NCBI GenBank assembly: GCA_001795455.1
Contig: MGPB01000014.1
Location: forward strand, 39,040 to 103,039
Source of the DNA: Curvibacter sp. GWA2_63_95
Lineage (GTDB): Bacteria > Pseudomonadota > Gammaproteobacteria > Burkholderiales > Burkholderiaceae_C
DNA: 64,000 nucleotides
Direction of reading: 5' to 3'
Shown here: positions 54,220 to 62,827 of the stretch, one piece after another
Position numbering within the stretch: the stretch's first letter is position 1
Layout: each line of letters opens with the position of its first letter
Notes under the pieces: generated by a model
The model's database searches: none
Seen by the model: only the letters and a program-made list of their open reading frames with translations
Told to the model about the DNA's origin: nothing
Program-made: the position numbers and the translations under genes

Positions 54220-57200
54220 ATGGCCCAGTTTTTTATCAACCGCCCCATCTTTGCATGGGTGATCTCGCTGTTCATCCTGGTGATGGGCGGCGTGGCGATC
54301 ACGCAGTTGCCCATCTCGCAGTACCCACCGGTGGCACCGCCCTCCATCGTCGTCAACGCGGCCTACCCCGGCGCATCGGCGCAAACGCTGGAGGACAGCG
54401 TGCTGTCCGTCATCGAGCGCGAAATGAACGGCTCACCCGGCCTGATCTACATGGAGTCGGTAGCGCAAGCCGACGGCTCCGGCAGCATCACGCTGACCTT
54501 TGAGACCGGCACCAACGCCGACCTGGCGCAGGTGGACGTGCAAAACCGCCTGTCGCGCGCCACCCCGCGCCTGCCCGCTGCGGTGACGCAGCAGGGTGTG
54601 CGCGTGGACAAGTCGCGCTCCAACTTCCTGCTGTTCACCATGCTGTCCTCGGACAGCCCCGAGCTGGACACCGTTGCACTGGGCGACTACGCCTCCCGCA
54701 ACATCGTGCCCGAGCTGCAGCGCCTGCCCGGCATCGGCCAGGCCCAGCTGTTTGGTACCGAGCGTGCCATGCGCGTGTGGGTAGACCCGGCCAAGCTGGC
54801 GTCCTTCAACCTGTCGGCCGCCGAAGTAAACGCCGCCATCCGCGCGCAGAACGCGCAGGTGTCCTCCGGCGCCATTGGTGACCTGCCCAACATCACCGGC
54901 CAAAGCATTGCCGCCACGGTGGTGGTGAACGGCCAGCTCGGCAGCGTCGCGCAGTTTGGCAACATCGCCCTGCGCTCCAACGCCGATGGTTCCGCCGTGC
55001 GCCTGAAAGACGTGGCACGCATCGAACTCGGTGCCCAAGGCTACGCAACGTCTGCGCGCCTGAACGGCAAGCCTGCCGTCGGTATCGGCGTGCAGCTCTC
55101 GCCCAGCGGCAACGCCATGGCCGCGGCCAAGGCCGTGCGTGCACGCATGGAGCAGCTGCAAAGCTACTTCCCCGCTGGTGTGAAGTGGAGCATCCCCTAC
55201 GACAGCTCGCGCTTTGTGCAAATCTCCATCTCGCAAGTGGCCGAGACTCTGGTGGAAGCCGTGGTGCTGGTGTTCCTGGTGATGTTCCTGTTCTTGCAGA
55301 ACTGGCGCTACACCATCATCCCGACCATCGTGGTGCCGGTGGCACTGCTGGGCACCTTTGCCACCCTGCTGGCCTTGGGCATGTCCATCAACGTGCTGAC
55401 CATGTTCGGCATGGTGCTGGTGATTGGTATCGTGGTGGACGACGCCATCGTGGTGGTGGAGAACGTCGAACGCATCATGAGCGAGGAAGGTCTGCCACCG
55501 CTGCAGGCCACGCGCAAAGCCATGGGCCAGATCTCGGGCGCCATCGTCGGCGTGACCGTGGTGCTGATTGCGGTGTTTGTGCCGCTGGCGTTCTTTGCCG
55601 GCTCGGTGGGCAATATCTACCGCCAGTTCTCGGCAGTGATGGTGAGCTCCATCGCGTTCTCGGCCTTCCTGGCCCTGTCGCTCACGCCCGCACTGTGCGC
55701 CACGCTGCTCAAGCCCGTGGAGGCCGGCCACGCCCATGCCAAGACCGGTTTCTTTGGCTGGTTCAACCGCCGCTTCAACAGCACGGCCAAGGGTTATGAG
55801 AGCGTAGTCACGCGCCTGCTCAAGAAGGCTGGCCGCTACCTGGTGATCTACGCCGCCATCATTGGCGCCGTGGCCGTGGTCTACCTGCGCTTGCCCACGT
55901 CCTTTTTGCCCGGCGAAGACCAGGGTTCCATCATCGTGAACGTGCAGCTGCCTCCCGGTGCCACCCAAGAACGCACGCTCAATGTGATGCAACAGGTCGA
56001 AGGTTTTATCCTGAAGCAGCCTGAAGTGCAGAGCATGGTGGCGGTGTTGGGCTTCAGCTTCTCCGGCCAGGGCCAGAATGCGGCGCTGGGCTTTGTGACG
56101 CTGAAAGACTGGGCCGACCGCCCAGGCCCCGGCCAGTCGGCCGAGGCGCTGGCAGGCCGTGCCTTTGGTGCGCTCATGGGCATCCGCGATGCGTTCATCT
56201 TCCCGCTGAGCCCGCCCCCCATCCCCGAGCTGGGCTCGGCCTCGGGCTTCACCTTCCGCCTGCAAGACCGCGGCGGCAAGGGCCACGACGCGCTGATTGC
56301 CGCACGCAACCAGCTGCTGGGCATGGCAGGCAAAAGCAAGGTGCTCACGCAAGTGCGCCCGGACGGCCTGGAAGACGCACCGCAGTTGCAGATCGACATT
56401 GACCGCGACAAGGCCAGCGCCCTGGGCGTGAGCTTTGATTCGATCAACAGCACCATCTCCACGGCGCTGGGTTCGAGCTACATCAACGACTTCCCCAACG
56501 CAGGCCGCCTGCAACGGGTGGTGGTGCAAGCCGACGCCACCGCGCGTATGCAGCCCGACGACATCCTCAAGTTCAACGCCATCAACAACCAGGGCAAGGC
56601 AGTGCCGCTGTCCGCCTTTGCCAGCACCCGCTGGATCAAGGGCGCCATGCAGACCGTGCGCTACAACGGCTACCCCGCCGTGCGTATTGGCGGTGCAGCA
56701 GCCGCTGGCTACAGCACCGGTGAGGCTATGGACGAGATGGAAAAACTCGCAGCCCAGCTGCCCGCCGGCTTTGGCTTTGAGTGGACCGGCCAGTCGCGCC
56801 AGGAAAAACAGGCCGGCTCGCAAGCCACCATCCTGTACGCCTTCGCTATCCTGGCCGTGTTCTTGTGCCTGGCTGCGCTGTACGAGAGCTGGTCCATCCC
56901 GCTGTCGGTAATTTTGGTGGTGCCACTGGGCGTGTTGGGCGTGGTGCTGGCCACCCTGTTCCGCGGTTATGCCAACGACGTGTACTTCCAGGTCGGCCTG
57001 ATCACCATCATTGGTCTGTCCGCCAAGAACGCGATTCTGATCATTGAATTTGCCAAGGACCTGCAGGCCCAGGGCAAGAGCGTGATCGAGTCGGCCCTGG
57101 CCGCAGCGCACATGCGCTTCCGCCCCATCGTGATGACGTCCATGGCTTTCATGCTGGGGGTGTTGCCCCTGGCCATTGCCAGCGGCGCAGGCTCGGCCAG

Positions 57201-57375
57201 CCAGCGCGCCATCGGCACCGGTGTGATCGGTGGCATGGTGGTGGGCACGGCCCTCGCGGTGTTTTTTGTGCCTATCTTTTTTGTGGTCGTGCGCAGCCTC
57301 TTCAAGGGCAGCGAACGCCAGCGCCAATTTGACGCAGAACACGGACACCAGATCGGAGTGGATACCCATGAGTAA
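54220..57375 (+). CDS. RND efflux transporter, AcrB-like (HAE-1)
   Basis: A 1051-residue inner-membrane proton antiporter of the hydrophobe/amphiphile RND family. It starts MAQFFINRPIFAWVISLFIL; the proton-relay pair Asp407-Asp408 (GIVVDDAIVVVENVER) is intact, and RND repeats follow (LPGEDQGSIIVNVQLP, FQVGLITIIGLSAKNAILII). Drugs and solvents are typical substrates. It overlaps the outer-membrane channel gene by 8 bases. Confidence 0.96.
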   Translation: MAQFFINRPIFAWVISLFILVMGGVAITQLPISQYPPVAPPSIVVNAAYPGASAQTLEDSVLSVIEREMNGSPGLIYMESVAQADGSGSITLTFETGTNADLAQVDVQNRLSRATPRLPAAVTQQGVRVDKSRSNFLLFTMLSSDSPELDTVALGDYASRNIVPELQRLPGIGQAQLFGTERAMRVWVDPAKLASFNLSAAEVNAAIRAQNAQVSSGAIGDLPNITGQSIAATVVVNGQLGSVAQFGNIALRSNADGSAVRLKDVARIELGAQGYATSARLNGKPAVGIGVQLSPSGNAMAAAKAVRARMEQLQSYFPAGVKWSIPYDSSRFVQISISQVAETLVEAVVLVFLVMFLFLQNWRYTIIPTIVVPVALLGTFATLLALGMSINVLTMFGMVLVIGIVVDDAIVVVENVERIMSEEGLPPLQATRKAMGQISGAIVGVTVVLIAVFVPLAFFAGSVGNIYRQFSAVMVSSIAFSAFLALSLTPALCATLLKPVEAGHAHAKTGFFGWFNRRFNSTAKGYESVVTRLLKKAGRYLVIYAAIIGAVAVVYLRLPTSFLPGEDQGSIIVNVQLPPGATQERTLNVMQQVEGFILKQPEVQSMVAVLGFSFSGQGQNAALGFVTLKDWADRPGPGQSAEALAGRAFGALMGIRDAFIFPLSPPPIPELGSASGFTFRLQDRGGKGHDALIAARNQLLGMAGKSKVLTQVRPDGLEDAPQLQIDIDRDKASALGVSFDSINSTISTALGSSYINDFPNAGRLQRVVVQADATARMQPDDILKFNAINNQGKAVPLSAFASTRWIKGAMQTVRYNGYPAVRIGGAAAAGYSTGEAMDEMEKLAAQLPAGFGFEWTGQSRQEKQAGSQATILYAFAILAVFLCLAALYESWSIPLSVILVVPLGVLGVVLATLFRGYANDVYFQVGLITIIGLSAKNAILIIEFAKDLQAQGKSVIESALAAAHMRFRPIVMTSMAFMLGVLPLAIASGAGSASQRAIGTGVIGGMVVGTALAVFFVPIFFVVVRSLFKGSERQRQFDAEHGHQIGVDTHE

Positions 57376-58801
57376 GCCTTCTATTGCACGCCCGGCCCTG
57401 CGCCTGGCCACCCTGTCTGCTGCCTTGTGGCTGGCCGGTTGCAGCTTCATCCCCACCTTCAGCCGCCCTGCGGCGCCGGTGGCCGAGAGCTTCCCCACCG
57501 CTGCGGCCCAGGCCCCTGCGGCAGACGCTAGCGCCCGCACCGCGGCCGACATTGAATGGCAGACCTTCTTCAAGGATGCGCGCCTCAAGCGCCTGATTGA
57601 GCTGGCCCTGCAAAACAACCGCGACCTGCGCGTGGCCGTGCTCAACATCGAGCAAACCCGCGCCAAGCTGCAGGTAGCGCGTGCCGACCAGTTGCCGACG
57701 GTGAACGCCGGCATCAGCGGCAGCCGTGGCCCGGCCGCCAGCGGCGCCATCACCAGCAGCTACACCGCAGGCCTCTCCGTCACCGCGTATGAGCTGGACT
57801 TTTTTGGCCGCGTGCGCGCCCTCAGCCAGGCCGCCCAGGCCCAGCTGCTGGGCACCGAGGAAGCGCGCAAGACGGTGCAGATCAGCCTGATCGCGTCGGT
57901 GGCCAACACCTACCTGAACCTGCTGGCCGACGACGAGCTGCTGCGCGCCACCCGCGAGACACTCAAGACGCGGCAAGAGTCTTTGCGCCTCATGCAGCTC
58001 AAGTATGACAATGAAGCGGCCTCCAAGCTGGACCTGAGCAGCGCACAAAGCCTGCTGGAGGCGGCCAAGGTGTCGCTGGCCCAGCTGACGCGCCAGCGCG
58101 CCCAGGACGAAAACGCCCTGGTGCTGCTGGTGGGCCAACCCCTGCCTGCCGACCTGCCCGCCGGTGTGCCGATGGCCGAGCAAGGCCTGTTGGCCGACCT
58201 GCCCGCCGGTGTGCCGTCTGAGCTGCTGGTGCGCCGCCCCGATGTGCGCCAGGCCGAGCAAAACCTGCTGGCCCTGAACGCCAACATCGGCGCAGCACGC
58301 GCGGCCTTCTTCCCGCGGATCACGCTCACCGCCAGCGCCGGTGTGGCCAGCAACGACCTGGACACGCTGTTCAACAACGGCACCAGCGCCTGGAGCTTTG
58401 TGCCCCAGTTGCTGATGCCGCTGTTTGACGCAGGCCGCAACCAGGCCAACCTGGAAGCCGCCAAGGTGAACAAGGAAATCGCCGTGGCCCAGTACGAGAA
58501 AGCGATCCAGACCGGCTTTAGGGAAGTAGCCGACGCCCTGGCCGGCCGCGCCACGCTGGGCGACCAGCTGCAAGCGCAAACCGCCCAACTGGAAGCCGAG
58601 AAGACCCGCATGGGCCTGACCGACCTGCGCTTCCAGAACGGCGTGGCCAGCTCGTTTGACGTGCTGGACGCCCAACGCTCGCTCTTCACCGCCCAACAAG
58701 CCGTGGTGCAAGTGCAAGCGCTGCAATTGCAAAACCTGGTGACCCTGTACAAGGTGCTGGGTGGTGGCTGGACGGAGGCTACTGCAGAGCAGAAAAAATA
58801 G
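57368..58801 (+). CDS. Outer-membrane factor, OprM/NodT-like lipoprotein
   Basis: A 477-residue TolC-family channel. The lipobox LAGC gives Cys25. Typical blocks are IEWQTFFKDARLKRLIELAL, YELDFFGRVRALSQAAQA, RRPDVRQAEQNLLALNANIG and FDVLDAQRSLFTAQQAVV. It completes the tripartite pump. The start is the ATG at 57368, inside the end of the transporter gene. Its stop is followed directly by a repeat copy that forms a terminator hairpin. Confidence 0.95.
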   Translation: MSKPSIARPALRLATLSAALWLAGCSFIPTFSRPAAPVAESFPTAAAQAPAADASARTAADIEWQTFFKDARLKRLIELALQNNRDLRVAVLNIEQTRAKLQVARADQLPTVNAGISGSRGPAASGAITSSYTAGLSVTAYELDFFGRVRALSQAAQAQLLGTEEARKTVQISLIASVANTYLNLLADDELLRATRETLKTRQESLRLMQLKYDNEAASKLDLSSAQSLLEAAKVSLAQLTRQRAQDENALVLLVGQPLPADLPAGVPMAEQGLLADLPAGVPSELLVRRPDVRQAEQNLLALNANIGAARAAFFPRITLTASAGVASNDLDTLFNNGTSAWSFVPQLLMPLFDAGRNQANLEAAKVNKEIAVAQYEKAIQTGFREVADALAGRATLGDQLQAQTAQLEAEKTRMGLTDLRFQNGVASSFDVLDAQRSLFTAQQAVVQVQALQLQNLVTLYKVLGGGWTEATAEQKK

Positions 58802-58868
58802 CCAAATCGGGCTCTAGAGCCCGTGGATATTGCGCGAACAGCTCCTAATTTAGGAGCTGTTTTTGTTT
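58799..58868. repeat. Dispersed repeat (gcgcgagcagct family), copy 8
   Basis: ccaaatcgggctctagagcc, then atattgcgcgaacagctcct, the hairpin partner and a T-run. It begins in the stop codon of the channel gene. Confidence 0.85.
58838..58864 (+). terminator. Intrinsic terminator of the RND operon, formed by the repeat
   Basis: ACAGCTCCTA pairs perfectly with TAGGAGCTGT across a 3-base loop, followed by TTTT and more T-rich sequence. This is a good rho-independent terminator on the + strand. Confidence 0.8.
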
Positions 58869-58872
58869 CTAT

Positions 58873-59556
58873 CTACTCCACCGCCACGTTCTGCGGATAC
58901 AGCGCGTCGAGCGTCTCCTGGTCGTACGCCGTCTTGAACGCATGCAGATCCTTCAGCGCCTCCGCACGCTGCGCTGCCGGCCTGGCGTTGATGCGGTCAA
59001 AGAAGCTTTTCACGTGCGGGTAGTCTGCCCAGCCCGCGTCGCCAAACACATACGGGAAGGCGCGCACCCAACCCCACAGCGCCATGTCGACGATGGTGTA
59101 TTCCTCGTTGACCATGAAGGTGCGCGTGGCCAGGTGCTCGTCAATGATTTTCCAGTGGCGGCGCGCCTCGAAGGCGTAGCGGTTCAGGGCGTAGTCCTTG
59201 GGCTCGGGCGCAAAGTGGCGGAAGTGCACGGCCTGGCCCGAGAAGGGGCCTATGCCAGTGGCGATGAACATCAACCAAGAGTACATCTGGCTGCGCACCT
59301 CCGGCCGGTTCTCCGGCAAAAACTTGCCATGCCGCACCGCCAGGTAGAGCAGGATGGCATTGCTGTCAAAGACGGTGGCGTCACCATCCACCAACGCCGG
59401 GGTCTTGCCATTGGGGTTGATGGCGCGGTAGGCCGCGCTGTGCTGCTCGCCCCGGGCAGTGTCCACCGGCACCATCTCGTAGGGCAGGCCAGACTCCTCC
59501 AGGAACAACGCCACCTTGGCGGGGTTGGGGGACGGGTGGTAATAGAACTTGAGCAT
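58873..59556 (-). CDS. Glutathione S-transferase family protein
   Basis: A 227-residue GST. The N-terminal thioredoxin-like domain has MLKFYYHPSPNPAKVALFLE, INPNGKTPALVDGDATVFDS (cis-Pro and the glutathione Glu/Asp-Ser site), and the C-terminal helical domain ends in the N-cap box YTIVDMALWGWVRAF. It is closest to the YfcG/Ure2-like group. Physiological substrate unknown. Short gap to the next gene on the same strand. Confidence 0.92.
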   Translation of the reverse strand: MLKFYYHPSPNPAKVALFLEESGLPYEMVPVDTARGEQHSAAYRAINPNGKTPALVDGDATVFDSNAILLYLAVRHGKFLPENRPEVRSQMYSWLMFIATGIGPFSGQAVHFRHFAPEPKDYALNRYAFEARRHWKIIDEHLATRTFMVNEEYTIVDMALWGWVRAFPYVFGDAGWADYPHVKSFFDRINARPAAQRAEALKDLHAFKTAYDQETLDALYPQNVAVE

Positions 59557-59580
59557 GGGGTTTCTCCTCGTCGCTGAGTC

Positions 59581-60558
59581 TTAGTACTTTTGCAGGGTGA
59601 AGTCGCTGACCTTGGGCGCATCCGGGGTCAGCAGCGTGTCCAGGCGGGAGTTCATGACGTACACGTCCTTGCCCACCTGGGCGGCCGTGGTGGGAAAGCT
59701 CTGCAGGCTCTTTTGCGTGCGGGCGATGCTGGCGGTCTTCCAGCCATCGGTGGACACCAGGTCCAGCGTGCGGTCGGCACCGCTGTTCTGCACCAGGGTC
59801 ACGCGGCCCGGCGTGCGCAGCACCATGCCGTCGGCGCCCTTCAGCACTTCAGGCAGTTGCACGCGCGCGATCTGCGTCGGGTCTTTCAGGCTCACGCGGA
59901 ACAGCTCGCCACTGTTGTGTTTGTTGACCAGCAGGTAGCCGTCCGGGTGGGCCACGATGCCGTTGAGGTTGAAGTTCTCGCCGGTGAACAGCTCGCTCTG
60001 CGCAAACACCGTGGCTTTGCCCGCCGTGTCCACACGGTAGATGACCGGGGAGAAGCTGTCCGTCACATACACATTGCCCTGGGCATCCAGCGCCAGGTCG
60101 TTGGCAAAGTGAGCACCAGCAAAGAGGCTGCCCAGGTCGTGGTAGGCCACACGCTGGCCGGTCTTGGCGTTGTAGGCCGCCACGGCGGCCAGCTTGCCCT
60201 GCGTGGCCGGGCCGCTGTGGGTGGCCGCGCCCAAGTCGCCAATGGCCACCCACAGCAGGTTGCGCTTGGCGTCCAGCGCCAGTCCAGCGGTAGTGACCAG
60301 TGCACTGTCGGTGATGAAGGCGCTATACGCACCGCGCAGGGTGACCTTGCCGATGGTGCCGTGGCGCACCGAGCTGACCAGAAAGGCCTGCTGCTGCGCC
60401 GACCAGGCCACGCCTTCGGGGTAGACCGTGTCGGCCGTGAAGCCGATGTCGCCACCGGCCATGGCCAGTTGGGCCGCCAGTGCCAGCGGGGTGGCGACCA
60501 TCCAGGCGGCGCGGCGGATGGAGAAACGTTGGGAGACTGTATTGGAGAGGGATTTCAT
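59581..60558 (-). CDS. Secreted SMP-30/gluconolactonase-like beta-propeller protein
   Basis: A 325-residue exported protein. The signal peptide is residues 1-34 (ending LAAQLAMAGG), followed by six-bladed propeller repeats such as YPEGVAWSAQQQAFLVSSVR, LDAQGNVYVTDSFSPVIYRV and NGIVAHPDGYLLVNKHNSGE, as in the SMP-30/gluconolactonase superfamily. Enzymatic activity is not certain. The start is the ATG at 60558; the upstream open codons lack a signal. Divergent from a LysR gene. Confidence 0.85.
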   Translation of the reverse strand: MKSLSNTVSQRFSIRRAAWMVATPLALAAQLAMAGGDIGFTADTVYPEGVAWSAQQQAFLVSSVRHGTIGKVTLRGAYSAFITDSALVTTAGLALDAKRNLLWVAIGDLGAATHSGPATQGKLAAVAAYNAKTGQRVAYHDLGSLFAGAHFANDLALDAQGNVYVTDSFSPVIYRVDTAGKATVFAQSELFTGENFNLNGIVAHPDGYLLVNKHNSGELFRVSLKDPTQIARVQLPEVLKGADGMVLRTPGRVTLVQNSGADRTLDLVSTDGWKTASIARTQKSLQSFPTTAAQVGKDVYVMNSRLDTLLTPDAPKVSDFTLQKY

Positions 60559-60615
60559 GGGGTTTCGCTTTCTGGCCCGTGGGCCTTGGGGTTGGGGTGG
60601 AGGTATTGTGGAAAT

Positions 60616-60630
60616 TTGCGTTAATCGCAA
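60616..60630. promoter_or_regulatory. LysR-type box between the propeller and LysR genes
   Basis: TTGCGTTAATCGCAA, a perfect 5-bp-arm palindrome with the T-N11-A format of LysR sites, in the intergenic region of the divergent pair. Confidence 0.5.
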
Positions 60631-60691
60631 CAATCACCTTCATCGCAAACAATCTTTCCGATATTTGCAAAGCTCACCCACCCCATACCCC

Positions 60692-61624
60692 ATGATTGAA
60701 GAACTCCGCACCTTTCTGGCCGTCGCCGCGGCCGGCAATTTCTCGCAAGTGGCCCGCAAGCAGGAAGTGGCTGTGTCCTCCGTCACGCGCAAGATCGACG
60801 CGCTGGAGGCCGAGCTGGGCGTGAAGCTCTTGCGCCGCAGCTCACGCCTGCTGCAGCTCACCGATGCGGGCGAGCAATTTGCCATCAGCGCGCGCCGCAT
60901 CGTGGCCGAGCTGGACGACGCCAAGGAGGCCTTGGCCGAGGGCCAGGCCGACCCGCGCGGCCTGCTGACCGTGACCGCGCCCACGGCGTTTGGGCAGCGT
61001 TATGTCACCCCCGCCGCCACGCGCTTTCTGCGCCAATATCCGGAGATTGAGCTAGAGCTGCACCTGAGCGACCAGCAAATCGACCTGGCCGCGCAACGCG
61101 TGGATGTGGCCGTGCGCGTGGGCGCCCTGCCCGACAGCGACCTGGTGGCTACCCGCCTGGCCCCCATGCACCGGCTGGTCTGCGCCAGCCCCGACTACCT
61201 GGCCCGCCACGGCCGCCCGGCAGCGCTGACAGACCTGCTGAACCACCGCTGCCTTACCGTGGCCACCACGCCTGCGCCCGTGGGCATGTGGAGCTTTGCC
61301 GGTGTGCAGGGTGGCCGCCCCCTCGCCGTGCGCGGCCCACTGCGCACCAACGACATCGAAGCCCTGCAACGCGCCGCCCTGGACGGCCTGGGTATCGTGC
61401 ACCTGGCCAGCTGGCTGGTCTGCGACATGCTGGTCGCCGGCCAACTGGTGCAACTTTTCCCCGACGCGGTAGCTCCTGCAGTGCCCACACCCTCGGCCAT
61501 CCACGCCGTGCGCCTGCCCGGCCGATCACACGCTACCAAGGCGCAATTGTTCATTGCGCATTTGAAGAAGGAGTTTGGGGAACCAGCGGCGTGGGATCTG
61601 GCTGTGAAGGGTTTAAGGCCCTAG
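60692..61624 (+). CDS. LysR-family transcriptional regulator
   Basis: A 310-residue LysR protein with HTH (IEELRTFLAVAAAGNFSQVA, VSSVTRKIDALEAELGVKLL) and substrate domain. The ATG at 60692 gives the usual N-terminus. It is divergent from the secreted propeller gene, its likely target. Its TAG stop (61622-61624) lies in a decayed copy of the dispersed repeat. Confidence 0.92.
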   Translation: MIEELRTFLAVAAAGNFSQVARKQEVAVSSVTRKIDALEAELGVKLLRRSSRLLQLTDAGEQFAISARRIVAELDDAKEALAEGQADPRGLLTVTAPTAFGQRYVTPAATRFLRQYPEIELELHLSDQQIDLAAQRVDVAVRVGALPDSDLVATRLAPMHRLVCASPDYLARHGRPAALTDLLNHRCLTVATTPAPVGMWSFAGVQGGRPLAVRGPLRTNDIEALQRAALDGLGIVHLASWLVCDMLVAGQLVQLFPDAVAPAVPTPSAIHAVRLPGRSHATKAQLFIAHLKKEFGEPAAWDLAVKGLRP

Positions 61625-61666
61625 ACCTCATGGAATATTCGACAGAGGCTATGAATTTGAGAGCAC
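61615..61666. repeat. Decayed dispersed repeat, copy 9
   Basis: aaggccctagacctcatgga, then atattcgacagaggctatg. It aligns with the family along its length but has lost the gcgcgagcagct core. It supplies the LysR stop codon. The stretch up to the attC site at 61810 shows no gene. Confidence 0.55.
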
Positions 61667-61809
61667 ATCTAAAGATATCCTGTCAAAAAGATCCAACCGG
61701 AAAATACTAGCCCCTACCAGTAGAAACAATGCCCAGCATGGACCTCAAGGACTTTGTAGGGGCGGCAGCAATCGACCCAAAGCGGAATTTGGGAAATGAA
61801 AAAGCGGAC

Positions 61810-61869
61810 GTTCAACGTTTGAGGTGAGGCGCGAGCGCCGGTGGGAATCGCCTCGAGCGAAGGTTAGGC
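61810..61869 (-). other. Integron attC recombination site A (60 bp)
   Basis: Read on the minus strand it runs from GCCTAAC (R'') through CTTCGCTCGAGGCGA and GCCTCACCTCAAAC to GTTGAAC (R', fits GTTRRRY). The inner L'/L'' arms are complementary (TTCGCTCGAGGCG against CGCGCCTCACCTCAA). The format matches the well-known aadA-type attC. The TAA stop of the DUF2971 gene lies in the R'' core, as is usual for cassettes. Confidence 0.85.
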
Positions 61870-62739
61870 GTCATCCTTGATCCTCTGCAGATGTTCCCCC
61901 TTCTGAACGATGCGGAATAGTGTGACGTGTGGATAGTTGGCGCCGAGCAGGCGGCGAATTTGGCTGATGCCATCGGCCGATGCACGAGCACCGAAGGTCA
62001 CCGAGACAAGTTCCTTTGGATAGAACTTGTAGTGACCCACATCACTATCACGCTCCTCCCACCGCCAAGTCACGACTCGCCACTCCTTCTCATAGGACCA
62101 CGGCACCTTCTTTGTGTAGCAGATCGCTTGGTGTGTTCTAGCGCGTAGTTCGGACGTATCGCCGTACAAAAGAAAATCGATTCCCGAACCGACGACCGGG
62201 GCCTGCTCGGTGTACTGAACTTGACGTGCCTCCTGCAAAGGTGTGGAAAGTTCAGGGATATGCGTGAACCCTAGGGCGCATCCAGCATGGCTGTCCGCAT
62301 AGGTCCCCCACATGACTTCGTTCTCGGGATCGGAGGTCAGGCAGAGAACCCGTGCTCGTGCCAAATCAAGGCTTGCCATGTGCGCTCGTAGCATCTCATC
62401 CATCTTCTGGTCCGCATCGGGCTGATCGTTCTGGAGACTCTCGATGATGTCGCTCGCCGTGATGCCGGCTTGTAGCAGCATCTGTACAAGTTGTATAAGA
62501 AGCTGGGTTTGAGGAGACAGGCGATCGTGGTCTAGTGTCCTCTGTCCGGTGGCAGCTTCCACAAGGATTGTCGGCAACTTACTGGTCGCCTCAGTGAGCG
62601 ATGGTTCAAATCGCGGCATTCGCTGAAACTCGGCGAGATCATTGAATAGGTTTGGACTAGACCAGCGCAGTCGACCGCTCTCAATAATGGCACCGGCCGT
62701 CGCGTGCGTTGTGTATTTGTAGAGGATGGATGGAACCAC
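61864..62739 (-). CDS. Integron-cassette DUF2971 protein
   Basis: About 291 residues with the DUF2971 order: LYKYTTHATAGAIIESGRLR, LCLTSDPENEVMWGTYADSH, AGCALGF, and a C-terminal YEKEWRVVTW with VTFGARAS. The frame is open to 62871, but the part above 62756 is attC site B and the previous gene, so translation must start below it: GTG 62739 (VVPSILYKY) or TTG 62751. Its stop is inside attC A. The gene has lower GC than the chromosome. Function of the family is unknown. It forms the second cassette of the array. Confidence 0.8.
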   Translation of the reverse strand: MVPSILYKYTTHATAGAIIESGRLRWSSPNLFNDLAEFQRMPRFEPSLTEATSKLPTILVEAATGQRTLDHDRLSPQTQLLIQLVQMLLQAGITASDIIESLQNDQPDADQKMDEMLRAHMASLDLARARVLCLTSDPENEVMWGTYADSHAGCALGFTHIPELSTPLQEARQVQYTEQAPVVGSGIDFLLYGDTSELRARTHQAICYTKKVPWSYEKEWRVVTWRWEERDSDVGHYKFYPKELVSVTFGARASADGISQIRRLLGANYPHVTLFRIVQKGEHLQRIKDDA

Positions 62740-62755
62740 TTGAGATCGCAATGAC

Positions 62756-62827
62756 GCCTGACGTTTGACATGAGAGGCGCTTGGAGGCCGTAGGCCGGAA
62801 AGCATCCTCTCGATGGAAGGGTTAGAC
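62756..62827 (-). other. Integron attC recombination site B (72 bp)
   Basis: On the minus strand from GTCTAAC (R'') through CCTTCCATCGAGAGGATGC and GCGCCTCTCATGTCAAAC to GTCAGGC (R', one base off GTTRRRY). The arms CTTCCATCGAGAGG and CCTCTCATG are complementary in the attC manner, with a hairpin CCGGCCTACGGCC between. This attC type is common in environmental integrons. The stop codon of the cyclase-like gene lies in the R'' core. Confidence 0.85.

Noticed and set aside
52870..54384. Long open frames antisense to the RND operon (also 54433-57753, 57302-58732, 26313-29261)
   Set aside because: They are shadows caused by high GC at third positions of the true genes; products are His/Gln/Arg-rich with no family pattern.
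58148..58216. Duplicated 24-bp segment encoding DLPAGVP in the outer-membrane channel gene
   Set aside because: OprM-type proteins usually have two such LP-rich turns here, so it is likely ordinary family sequence.
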